Below are positions 17,672-25,574 of a stretch of 64,000 bases of DNA, piece after piece (position 1 is the first letter of the stretch; every line of letters starts with the position of its first letter). The DNA is taken from assembly GCA_002070505.1 (NCBI GenBank), contig MWDJ01000002.1, positions 1-64,000 of the forward strand, given 5' to 3'. The notes under the pieces are model-generated. The model saw only the letters and a program-made list of their open reading frames with translations, was not told the origin of the DNA and did no database searches. Origin of the DNA: Bacteroidetes bacterium ADurb.Bin145 (GTDB lineage Bacteria; Bacteroidota; Bacteroidia; Bacteroidales; VadinHA17). The translations under genes were made by a program, and so were the position numbers.

Positions 17672-19402
17672 ATGAAAAGATTTTTAGTAATAATAGTTAT
17701 GACTGTGATGACAGGTATGCTTTCAAACCGTGTATCACTTGCCTGCACTAATTTTCTGGTCACCAGGGGTGCATCTGCCACAGGATCGACAATGATCTCA
17801 TATTCAGCAGATTCGCATGTCCTATATGGAGAATTATATTATTGGCCGGCAAGAGATTACCCGGTTGGTGCCATGATGGATGTTTACGAATGGGATACAC
17901 ACAGATTCATGGGCAGGATAAAGCAGGTACCTCATACTTATTCAGTCATTGGCAATATGAACGAGCATCAGCTTGCAATCGGTGAGACTACATATACAGG
18001 TATAGAAAGCCTTATCGACACTACAGGGATCATTGACTATGGAAGTCTCATCTATATCACACTTCAGAGGGCACGGAATGCCAGGGAAGCTATTAAGGTG
18101 ATGTCTGAACTTGTATCTGAATATGGTTATGCAAGCTCAGGAGAATCGTTTTCAATATCCGATCCAAATGAAGTATGGATATATGAAATAATTGGCAGGG
18201 GGCATGGAAAAAAAGGTGGTGTATGGGTGGCCAGGCTTATTCCTGACGGTTATATATGTGCTCACGCCAACCAGGCAAGGATCCAGACCTTCCCGCTTGC
18301 CACAGGTAAGAAGAACAGTATTTCGATAACATCAAAGGATCTGAGAAGGATTTTCGATCCTGTTGTAGAATGCGTCTATGCATACGATGTTATCGATGTA
18401 GCAAGGGAAAACAAATTATATGAAGGGACTGATGAGAATTTCAGCTTTTCAGATACGTATAATCCAATAACATTCTCAGGTGCAAGATATTGTGAGATCC
18501 GCGTATGGTCGTTCTTCAAATCTGTAAGTGATGAAATGGATCAGTATTACAATTATGCAACCGGCCATGAACTGAGCAAGCGGATGCCTCTATGGATAAA
18601 ACCGAAAAGGAAGATCTCAAATCATGATATGATGACCTTCATGCGCGATCATCTTGAAGGAACACCCCTTGACATGAGACTTGATGCAGGAGCCGGACCA
18701 TTCGGATCGCCATATCGCTGGCGCCCTCTCTCATGGAAAGTATCTGACGATCCAAAAGGAGCAGAATACACAAATGAAAGGGCAACAGCCACCCAGCAGA
18801 CAGGTTTCGTGTTTGTGGCAGAATCAAGGAACTGGCTGCCCGATCCAATAGGCGGTATCTTCTGGTTTGGTGTTGATGATGCGGGAACGACTGTCTTTAA
18901 TCCTATTTACTGCGGCATAACTGATGTGCCGGAATGCTTCAGGGTCGGTAACGGAGATATGACAACCTATTCTCCCACATCGGCTTTCTGGCTATTCAAT
19001 CTGGTCGCCAATATGTGCTATTCAAGATATGATCTGATGGAAGCCGATGCAAAGAAGGTTCAGAAAGAACTTGAGCAGAAATACATAGCTGAAACTGAAA
19101 AGGTCGACGCTGCAGCTGTGAAACTCTATGAGAATGATGTCTGGAAAGCCAGGGATTACCTCACGGAGTACGCATTAAAAACTGCCGGAAATACATTTAA
19201 CGAATGGAAGAAACTCAGCGAATACCTGCTTGTTAAATATATCGACGGAAACATTAAAAAAGAGAAAGACGGCAAATTTGCACGTACCCGTAATAACTAT
19301 CCGGAAATGCCGCTGCAACCCGGATATTCAGATAAATGGAAGAAAGCTGTCATTCAGGACACCGGTGATAAGCTTCTGATGCCGGCAGGGGCAGGACATT
19401 AA
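17672..19402 (+). CDS. C69-family (U34) dipeptidase, exported
   Basis: This is an Ntn-hydrolase dipeptidase of about 576 residues. A hydrophobic signal segment (residues 1-24) ends at ACTNFLVTRGAS, so the nucleophile Cys25 becomes N-terminal after cleavage, as the family requires. GSTMISYSADSH and the later EIIGRGHGKKGGVWVA and CAHANQARIQTF are typical of the family. It probably acts on dipeptides in the periplasm or at the cell surface. The ATG at 17672 is chosen because it gives a clean signal peptide; an upstream TTG would add only three residues. A late helical region (about 460-530) is also usual for the family. It is a single gene with its own -7 box. Confidence 0.9.
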   Translation: MKRFLVIIVMTVMTGMLSNRVSLACTNFLVTRGASATGSTMISYSADSHVLYGELYYWPARDYPVGAMMDVYEWDTHRFMGRIKQVPHTYSVIGNMNEHQLAIGETTYTGIESLIDTTGIIDYGSLIYITLQRARNAREAIKVMSELVSEYGYASSGESFSISDPNEVWIYEIIGRGHGKKGGVWVARLIPDGYICAHANQARIQTFPLATGKKNSISITSKDLRRIFDPVVECVYAYDVIDVARENKLYEGTDENFSFSDTYNPITFSGARYCEIRVWSFFKSVSDEMDQYYNYATGHELSKRMPLWIKPKRKISNHDMMTFMRDHLEGTPLDMRLDAGAGPFGSPYRWRPLSWKVSDDPKGAEYTNERATATQQTGFVFVAESRNWLPDPIGGIFWFGVDDAGTTVFNPIYCGITDVPECFRVGNGDMTTYSPTSAFWLFNLVANMCYSRYDLMEADAKKVQKELEQKYIAETEKVDAAAVKLYENDVWKARDYLTEYALKTAGNTFNEWKKLSEYLLVKYIDGNIKKEKDGKFARTRNNYPEMPLQPGYSDKWKKAVIQDTGDKLLMPAGAGH

Positions 19403-19439
19403 TGACCAACAATGGTATAATAGAAACATTTTGAATGAG

Positions 19440-19472
19440 ATTGTAAAATTTCAAATATTATTTATACCTTTG
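19440..19472 (+). promoter_or_regulatory. promoter of rplS
   Basis: ATTG (19440-19443), 21 bases, then TACCTTTG (19465-19472) fit the Bacteroidota pattern. The predicted start near 19479 gives a leader of about 34 nt before the L19 ATG. Confidence 0.55.
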
Positions 19473-19512
19473 CGTCCGATTTTGAAATTATTGACACAAA
19501 ATATTGATTGAG

Positions 19513-19860
19513 ATGAATCTGATGAATGTTGTTGAGAAGGAATTGGCGGTAAAGAAAGAATTTCCGAAATTCATTGCAGGAGACACAGTTACCGTTCACT
19601 ATAAGATCATTGAAGGTAATAAGGAAAGAATACAGCAGTTCCGCGGAGTAGTTCTGCAGAGAGTGGGCAGCGGACATACCGGAACTTTCACAGTAAGAAA
19701 AATGTCAGGCAACATCGGAGTTGAGAGAATATTTCCTGTTTCTTCCCCCTTCATAGATAAGATCGAAGTCAACAAGCATGGAAAGGTCCGCAGAGCAAGG
19801 ATCTTTTACCTCCGGGATCTTACAGGTAAGAAAGCAAGGATAAAAGAGAAAAAATTCTAA
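19513..19860 (+). CDS. rplS: 50S ribosomal protein L19
   Basis: This is a 115-residue large-subunit protein that sits at the 30S-50S interface. [31 protein letters not shown] and [18 protein letters not shown] are the L19 core, shown here as the parts FRGVVLQR and [15 protein letters not shown]. The ATG at 19513 begins [11 protein letters not shown], the usual N terminus in this phylum; a TTG nine bases upstream is unlikely. It is monocistronic, with its own promoter and a strong terminator directly after the stop. Confidence 0.97.
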   Translation: MNLMNVVEKELAVKKEFPKFIAGDTVTVHYKIIEGNKERIQQFRGVVLQRVGSGHTGTFTVRKMSGNIGVERIFPVSSPFIDKIEVNKHGKVRRARIFYLRDLTGKKARIKEKKF

Positions 19861-19888
19861 AAAAAAGCCATCGGGAGATGGCTTTTTT
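19859..19888. terminator. bidirectional intrinsic terminator
   Basis: GCCATC (19867-19872), a GGGA loop and GATGGC (19877-19882) form a perfect stem flanked by an A-run on the left and a T-run on the right. It terminates rplS rightwards and, by symmetry, can terminate the AsmA-family gene leftwards. Confidence 0.9.
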
Positions 19889-19952
19889 AGTCTCAGAGTC
19901 TCATAGTCTTAGAGTCTTAGAGTCTTAGAGTCTTAGAGTCTTAGAGTCTTAG
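19889..19952. repeat. 8-bp tandem array of eight units, running into the asmA-family stop codon
   Basis: Eight contiguous octamers run from the edge of the rplS terminator: AGTCTCAG, AGTCTCAT, then six copies of AGTCTTAG. The stop codon of the minus-strand AsmA-family gene (19951-19949) is made from the last unit, so the array supplies the end of that gene. Every AGTCTTAG unit has a TAG on the plus strand. Confidence 0.9.
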
Positions 19953-22771
19953 ATCTTGTTGAGAAGATCTTCTTTTTTGGCTTTGGCTTCCTCGAGCAGT
20001 TTGTTAGCTTTTGCATCTGCTTCCTGCTCAAGCTGCGAAGCTCTCTTGTCAGCTTCCTTTCTCATTGTATCAGCTGCTTTCTGGGCAGCGAGTTTGGCAA
20101 CAGTCCCTTTGGAGGAAGCATCATCAATCAGCTTCTGTGCCCTGGCATCAGCTTCCTTTCTGATTGTTTCAGCTCCTTTGGCAGCTTCCTCGCGGAGTCT
20201 GTTTCCCTGTTGTTCTGCTTCTCTTATCAACTCATCTCCCTTCGCTTCCGCTTCCTGTCGGAGCTTATCCTTACCGGTATCTATTGCATTATCAACTGCC
20301 TGCTTTGCAACTTCTTTAACAGGAGCAACAGCGCCGGTAGAGCTTTCTCCTGTTGCAGAACCAAAGAGAGGTGTGACAACCGGCTTACCGAATACGCCTG
20401 AAATTTTCACATTTATTTTCATGACATCAGCAGGCTTAAACCCTATGCCGAAAGCAGCAGCCTGTGCTGAAAGACTGTTAACAAGCGTATTAACTGAACT
20501 GCCAAGTTCAGATCTCGGGACCTCAGTCTTGATTATATAATTCATAGTCTGATCCAGTCCCTGGTCTCCGCTGATATTCATTTTAATATTACCCACTTTA
20601 GTATCAAAAGGACTTACATAGACTCTTCCATCCTTTAGATTAAAGCTGACATTCAGGTCTTTAAAGACATTGGTAAAACTATCACCCAGTTTTAACAGGT
20701 TTTTCATCTGGTCGAAAGCTGCTGATGTGACTACAGTTATCTCATTTGACTGAAGCTTCCCACCACCTGCTATTGTTTGTATCACAGGCATCATGTCACT
20801 TCCAAGAAGGCTCTGGAAACTAAGTTTTGCATTTACCCGGCCATCCACTCCGGCAGCTGCAGGAGCGAGTTTCTGAATAGTATTGAAAGTATTGAAAGCT
20901 TCTTTCACACCAAAACTCTGGAGGCTGAGGTCCGCTTTTACAAACGGCTTCAAAGAATCCCTTGTATCGTAATCGGCATTCATGGCAATACTTCCTCCAA
21001 GTATGTTCATACCTGTTTCACGAAGAGTGAGGACGCCGTCCCTTACAAGGATATGACCTTTTACGTCCTTTGCACGAATTTTACCATAAATTAAATTGTT
21101 TATAAGCGCATTGAAATCGAAGTCTATGTTTTGAGGAATTTTAACTACAGCAAGAGAGGTTGTATCCTCTACTTCAGTTGTATCTGCCGCTATCCCGGCA
21201 AGCAGGTTTGAAACGTCGATCGTATTTGACCTGAGCGCAAGGTTGCCTTTTATTGTGGCATCGCTGAAGAGATAAGGGATGTAATTTTCAAGCCGGCCCG
21301 AGATATTGAAATCGCTCTTCTCTCCCACTGTCAGCTCAGCTTTTGTCAGAGCTGCATAGGCAGGTGTGAACTCAAATCCGGCTTCTTTAATGTCAACAGA
21401 AGGATATCCTGCCATTACAACTTTCATCCGTGTTATTCCGAGATTTCCCGAAGCCTGGAATTTATCATACTGTTCCTTCTCGATCATTGAGAGTCGTCCT
21501 GCCATTTTCACCGACATATCTATAACGCCTCCGAGAACCATACTGTCAAGCGGTATCGCCTTTGATAATGCTGTAAGATCCAGTTTCCCAAGCATTGAAC
21601 CCCTGAAATCAGGGTCACTCATCGGATTGCGCAGATAGAATGTCATATCAAAAGGATTACCGGCCAGTTCCATATGGAAATTACTGACATCGACAGTTGT
21701 TTTGTCAAGATCTTTGCCGTCAACGAAAAGATCAGTCTTCAGGTTAATATTAGTGATCTTTTCCGGCAGAGCCGGATAACTTATCAGTCCGTTATTCACA
21801 GCCATTTTAAGGGATACATCAGGGAGAGTGCTGTCGGCATCGCTGTAAACTCCTATTGCAGATCCTTCCAGGGTGAAATTACCGGATGCATTAAGATCCT
21901 GAAAATCTGTCATATAAATTGCAGGGATCAGTGACAGAAGAGTTTTGAAGGAGGTCTGGTCGGTTTTGAATATAAGGTCAGTTTCAATATCATCACCGGG
22001 CATGGCAACCATGCCTTCAAAATTAAGTTTAAGATCGTTCAGGGTAAGATAGTTATCCCGGAGTCTGAATATCATACTATCAAGGTTTGCATCAAGGTTC
22101 ATCTTTGCATCGGCTACAGCCTTATTAAGGTATCTGATACCTTCCATTATAAAATTAACATCTGCTGAATTCAAGGACATCTCAAGGTCAGTTGTACTAG
22201 CTGTAAGGTCGCCCTTCATATTGAAATTCAGATCATTTATTGATGCCTCCATATCAGCGCTGAGATCAACATAAGATAAAGAGCTGTTAACGATCTCCAC
22301 TTTCTTCAGAAGGATCTTCATTGGTGAGGAAGAGGTTGCCTCTGTTGTTTCAGCTTCTTCTGTTTCCTTTACAATATCGTAGTTAGCAGATCCGTCTTTA
22401 AGCACGATTGTTTTGATCTTAGCATCCTTAATGATAACAGATTTAACCTCATAACCTGATTTCCCGAAGAGACTTGAGAGGTTAAAGACAAGGTCGAGTG
22501 AATTAAGTTTTGCAAGTGTATCATTCTCAAATACTCCGATACCTGCTACCGATAATCCTTCAAGGGAGAAGGAAAGATCAGGGAAGTTCCTGAAAAAACC
22601 AAGCTTATAGTCGTCGAAACTGACTTTTGCATTTACAGATTCATTGATTACTTGTTCAACCTTTGTTTTGATCTTGTTTTTGAAAAGAACAGGAACTGTG
22701 AAAAGTACTATCAGCAAAACAAGTATCAGACCGAGAACAGATTTTAAAATAATGCCGCTTATCTTTTTCAT
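19949..22771 (-). CDS. AsmA-family protein with C-terminal coiled-coil tail
   Basis: This is a 940-residue protein anchored by one N-terminal transmembrane helix (ISGIILKSVLGLILVLLIVLF region, about 5-27). It is followed by the long repeating beta-groove of AsmA-like proteins, including FRNFPDLSFSLEGLSV near residue 60 and an AsmA_2-like C-terminal domain (LNVSFNLKDGRVYVSPFD). Such proteins are thought to bridge inner and outer membrane and move phospholipid. The last 110 residues are unusual: an Ala/Glu/Lys-rich coiled coil with repeated units such as KEADARAQKL and REEAAKGAETI. The gene starts at an ATG and is convergent with rplS. Role in lipid transport is inferred from family. Confidence 0.85.
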   Translation of the reverse strand: MKKISGIILKSVLGLILVLLIVLFTVPVLFKNKIKTKVEQVINESVNAKVSFDDYKLGFFRNFPDLSFSLEGLSVAGIGVFENDTLAKLNSLDLVFNLSSLFGKSGYEVKSVIIKDAKIKTIVLKDGSANYDIVKETEEAETTEATSSSPMKILLKKVEIVNSSLSYVDLSADMEASINDLNFNMKGDLTASTTDLEMSLNSADVNFIMEGIRYLNKAVADAKMNLDANLDSMIFRLRDNYLTLNDLKLNFEGMVAMPGDDIETDLIFKTDQTSFKTLLSLIPAIYMTDFQDLNASGNFTLEGSAIGVYSDADSTLPDVSLKMAVNNGLISYPALPEKITNINLKTDLFVDGKDLDKTTVDVSNFHMELAGNPFDMTFYLRNPMSDPDFRGSMLGKLDLTALSKAIPLDSMVLGGVIDMSVKMAGRLSMIEKEQYDKFQASGNLGITRMKVVMAGYPSVDIKEAGFEFTPAYAALTKAELTVGEKSDFNISGRLENYIPYLFSDATIKGNLALRSNTIDVSNLLAGIAADTTEVEDTTSLAVVKIPQNIDFDFNALINNLIYGKIRAKDVKGHILVRDGVLTLRETGMNILGGSIAMNADYDTRDSLKPFVKADLSLQSFGVKEAFNTFNTIQKLAPAAAGVDGRVNAKLSFQSLLGSDMMPVIQTIAGGGKLQSNEITVVTSAAFDQMKNLLKLGDSFTNVFKDLNVSFNLKDGRVYVSPFDTKVGNIKMNISGDQGLDQTMNYIIKTEVPRSELGSSVNTLVNSLSAQAAAFGIGFKPADVMKINVKISGVFGKPVVTPLFGSATGESSTGAVAPVKEVAKQAVDNAIDTGKDKLRQEAEAKGDELIREAEQQGNRLREEAAKGAETIRKEADARAQKLIDDASSKGTVAKLAAQKAADTMRKEADKRASQLEQEADAKANKLLEEAKAKKEDLLNKI

Positions 22772-22871
22772 AGACTATAATTTACTTCTTAATATCAACG
22801 AATTACAGATCCGAAAATTATTACAGAACATGGAAATAAAAGTAAACATTATTAAGACAAAAATAAAGTTC

Positions 22872-22948
22872 GGAGTGCCTAAAGTTTGGAGTGCCTGGAG
22901 TTATCTTAATTTTAAGTACTCCGAACTCAAGGCACTCCAGGCACTTTT
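22872..22948. repeat. 9-bp-type repeat arms forming an inverted repeat upstream of tRNA-Arg
   Basis: The left arm (22872-22902) has GGAGTGCCT twice with related spacers; the right arm (22913-22948) has GGCACTCC and AGGCACTT, the reverse complement. The loop is about ten AT-rich bases. The units are of the same AGTGCC family as those at 17416, so the two sites share an element type. Confidence 0.7.
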
Positions 22949-22963
22949 GTATGGTAAATTTAT

Positions 22964-22971
22964 TATCTTTG
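22964..22971 (+). promoter_or_regulatory. -7 element of tRNA-Arg
   Basis: TATCTTTG matches TAnnTTTG in full. Transcription would begin near 22978, six bases before the mature tRNA. A TTTG lies upstream but at a short spacing of 14 bases. Confidence 0.5.
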
Positions 22972-22983
22972 CACCCGTAAAAA

Positions 22984-23057
22984 GGTCCCGTAGCTTAACT
23001 GAATAGAGCATCTGACTACGGATCAGAAGGTTGGGGGTTTGAGTCCCTTCGGGATCA
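22984..23057 (+). tRNA. tRNA-Arg(ACG)
   Basis: This is a 74-nt cloverleaf. The acceptor stem pairs GGTCCCG with CGGGATC (one G-U). The anticodon arm is TCTGA, loop CTACGGA and TCAGA, giving anticodon ACG, which is normally edited to ICG. The T arm is GGGGG, loop TTTGAGT and CCCTT. The discriminator base is A, and CCA is not encoded. Confidence 0.95.
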
Positions 23058-23067
23058 CACTGAAAAT

Positions 23068-23111
23068 GAGCCACTTACTAATACTGAAATGTAAGTGGCT
23101 CAATGTTTTTT
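23068..23111 (+). terminator. intrinsic terminator after tRNA-Arg
   Basis: GAGCCACTTAC (23068-23078) and GTAAGTGGCTC (23091-23101) form a perfect 11-bp stem with a 12-nt loop, followed by a run of six T residues at 23105-23110. Confidence 0.9.
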
Positions 23112-23381
23112 ATACAATTTACAATGCCGCTCACTGAAGCCAATGGCAGTTCTGGAATGTCTGGCATAGGTTAGTTAAAGCAGGTGGCAATGGGAGAAAT
23201 GTTAAAGCTACCCGACAGAGTTCGAATAGTCATGATAATATCCACTTTATTTATCCTGCAAATCAGAAGAAATTTATTTGATATTGATATGTTGTAAATG
23301 TAACTTTACTGAGTAAACATTGTCATTAATGGTTTTTACGATCCTCTTATTTATTCCGGTTCATAACAATTCTGAAAAATT
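23112..23381. other. intergenic stretch with no supported gene
   Basis: Between the tRNA terminator and the next gene I see only one open frame without a start codon (23138-23278, plus strand, about 47 codons, ending PANQKKFI). It could be the tail of a decayed gene inserted next to the tRNA, but nothing identifies it. Confidence 0.3.
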
Positions 23382-24458
23382 ATGAAAGCACTTAAAGTAA
23401 TCCTCAGGACATTACTGGTAATAATTATCGTATTTATAGCTGGCTTTATCGGTCTTCTGGTTTATGCAAAGGTCACAGACTTCAAACCGGAGGAGAAAGA
23501 AGTAATCTCTCAGCCGGAAAATATTTCTGTCCTGAAAGACTCACTCAGCATTTCTCTTTTAACCTGGAACATCGGTTATGCTGGATTGGACAAGGATATG
23601 GATTTCTTCAAGGATGGCGGCACAAAGGTAATTACGCCAAAAGACATCTGCATGTCAAATATTGATGGTATTGCAGATTTTTTAATAAAAAATGACACGG
23701 TTGATTTTATACTGCTGCAGGAAGTTGATCGTGACAGTAAGAGAAGCTATCATATTGATCAGTATGCAAAGATAGCCACAGTACTTCCCTCCCATAAACC
23801 ATTCTTTGCAAAAAACTATGATGTCTTTTTCGTTCCGGCTCCGCCTTCAGAACCTATGGGGAAGGTCGTATCAGGCATAGCTACTTATTCTAAGTACACC
23901 CCTGTTTCTTCGATAAGATATTCTTTACCGGGAGATTTCGGTTTCCCTACTCAGCTTTTTTATCTCGACAGATGTTTTATGGTTAACAGATACAAGGTCG
24001 GGAACAGTAAAGAACTGGTACTTATAAACACCCATAATGAAGCATTTGATGAGGGTGGTATTATAAGAAAAGCCCAGATGGAAAAGCTTAAGGAATTTGT
24101 CATGAATGAGTATAATTCCGGCAATTATGTAATAGTTGGTGGTGACTGGAACCAATACCCTCCTGATTTTAAACCTTCTTTTTCAGCAAATAAGGCTTTT
24201 ACCGGTATAGTTGGAAATTTTAACCTCACAGGAATAGAATCAGATTATATGCCGGAAGATTGGAAATGGATTTATGATCCTGCGACACCATCAGTCAGGA
24301 CCCTTATGGCAGGATATGATCCTTTAACAACTCCGACAAGTATATGTGATATTTTCATTATTTCGCCCAATATTGAATTTGTTTGCGTAAAAGGCATCCA
24401 TCTTGGTTTTATAAATTCAGATCATAATCCTGTTATAATGAAAGTAAAACTCAGGTGA
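23382..24458 (+). CDS. endonuclease/exonuclease/phosphatase-fold protein, membrane anchored
   Basis: This 358-residue protein has an N-terminal transmembrane helix (about 8-30) followed by a DNase I-like EEP domain. The signature elements are LTWNIGYAGL near residue 60, LLQEVDRDS near 115 (metal-binding Glu), GGDWNQYP near 252 and SDHNPVIMKV at the C terminus (catalytic Asp-His). The family includes DNases, sphingomyelinases and inositol phosphatases. The extracytoplasmic location suggests a secreted or periplasmic phosphodiesterase, but the substrate cannot be told. It starts at an ATG after the long gap following tRNA-Arg and appears to be monocistronic. Confidence 0.85.
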   Translation: MKALKVILRTLLVIIIVFIAGFIGLLVYAKVTDFKPEEKEVISQPENISVLKDSLSISLLTWNIGYAGLDKDMDFFKDGGTKVITPKDICMSNIDGIADFLIKNDTVDFILLQEVDRDSKRSYHIDQYAKIATVLPSHKPFFAKNYDVFFVPAPPSEPMGKVVSGIATYSKYTPVSSIRYSLPGDFGFPTQLFYLDRCFMVNRYKVGNSKELVLINTHNEAFDEGGIIRKAQMEKLKEFVMNEYNSGNYVIVGGDWNQYPPDFKPSFSANKAFTGIVGNFNLTGIESDYMPEDWKWIYDPATPSVRTLMAGYDPLTTPTSICDIFIISPNIEFVCVKGIHLGFINSDHNPVIMKVKLR

Positions 24459-24558
24459 AGACCCGGGTTCTAACTTCGACCATGCCTTAATTCAAGTAGG
24501 AACTGTCAAATATCTCTGGAAGCAGCATACAAATCCTTTTCTGATTGAATTATAATTT

Positions 24559-24708
24559 CTAAAAACTGAATGAGAATCCTAATCCATATGCAGAAGCCGT
24601 CGACCTGTACTTTACCAATGCAATTTCGATATCTTTTTTTCGCGAAGAACCGGTAATCAATATTGTCGGACCGGCCTGGAATGAATATAACTTATAGATT
24701 GAAAACAG
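24559..24708 (-). pseudogene. decayed C-terminal fragment of an outer-membrane beta-barrel protein
   Basis: A minus-strand open frame of about 49 codons without a start codon reads as alternating hydrophobic strands (LYSFQAGPTILITG, IEIALVKY, SAYGLGFSFSF) and ends in Phe just before TAG. A terminal aromatic after an amphipathic strand is the usual end of an outer-membrane beta-barrel. An in-frame TGA precedes it, so it looks like the relic of a larger gene. It lies directly downstream of the small membrane protein at 24715. Confidence 0.4.
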
Positions 24709-24714
24709 TCAGCT

Positions 24715-24930
24715 TCACTCCTTTTTGAACTGCCCGAGATGAATGAATAGAAACAGTACAATAGCCAGAAGGAAAAAGCTGTTGGCAGCATGGAAATAGT
24801 TGATTATTTCAATACTCGGACCAAATCTCTTTCTTAAGAGTACCTGGATCAGCCCCAGAATTACAAATACACCTCCAATACCAGCCGAAATCCATTCTAT
24901 CCAGTTCAATAACTTTACTAATGTTTTCAT
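24715..24930 (-). CDS. small membrane protein, two transmembrane helices
   Basis: This 71-residue protein has two strong hydrophobic helices (about 13-30 and 48-65) separated by a basic loop with RKRFGPS. It starts at an ATG and has no recognisable domain. The gene is isolated, with the beta-barrel remnant downstream and about 180 nt of gene-free sequence upstream. It is plausible as a real gene because codon use and hydrophobicity are coherent, but no function can be given. Confidence 0.5.
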   Translation of the reverse strand: MKTLVKLLNWIEWISAGIGGVFVILGLIQVLLRKRFGPSIEIINYFHAANSFFLLAIVLFLFIHLGQFKKE

Positions 24931-25108
24931 TGGTTCAGATTTATATTATTACTAATGAACTATTTATCATCAAATTTCAGCAATAATTCAATACAAGTCA
25001 ACAATTCACATACTATTATTATCAGGATCAGTTAAAAAGTTTAAAATAATGGTCAAACTTGACTATGGTTTAATTAAAGCGTAACTTGTATTCTTAAATA
25101 CTACTGAA

Positions 25109-25501
25109 ATGAATACAACAGATAAGATCATTCACTGGATTCCCAGGATAATTTGTATTCTGGCAATCCTTTTGGTAAGCATGTTCGCCTTTGATGTGTT
25201 CAGTCCCGATCTGACTATCTGGCAACAGATTCTTGCCCTGCTTATTCATCTGATCCCGTCATTTATCCTGACCGCCATACTTATTGTTGCCTGGAAATGG
25301 GAGAAGATCGGAGGGATAATACTAACAATAACCGGAGTAATTCTATTTATTTTAGTATTTTATATTAATTACAGACGGAATAATTTTTCGCTGACTCAGA
25401 GCCTGATAAATGTGTCAATATTATGTCTTCCTTTTATTATTGCCGGGGTATTATTCATTGTCAGCCATAACCGGAAACATAAAAAACAAACACAGAATTG
25501 A
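25109..25501 (+). CDS. four-helix membrane protein (DUF7670-like)
   Basis: This 130-residue protein has four transmembrane segments (about 9-28, 40-62, 70-88 and 98-117) and a basic, charged C-terminal tail. The pattern IPRIICILAILLVSMFAFDVF, then LIHLIPSFILT and AWKWEKIGG, matches a small conserved family of unknown function that I associate with DUF7670. It starts at an ATG. No partner gene is evident on the same strand, and its 3' end faces the GH51 gene. Confidence 0.65.
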   Translation: MNTTDKIIHWIPRIICILAILLVSMFAFDVFSPDLTIWQQILALLIHLIPSFILTAILIVAWKWEKIGGIILTITGVILFILVFYINYRRNNFSLTQSLINVSILCLPFIIAGVLFIVSHNRKHKKQTQN

Positions 25502-25574
25502 TTGGTTATTATTCGTTACTCTGTTTGATCGGCCAGCCTGCCATTAAATAAACATTCTGCTTGTCTCTAAGCTC

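Noticed and set aside
23138..23278. Open frame next to tRNA-Arg that could be the tail of an integrase
   Set aside because: It has no start codon, no recognisable integrase residues and only about 47 codons. A position beside a tRNA is not enough evidence for an attachment site.
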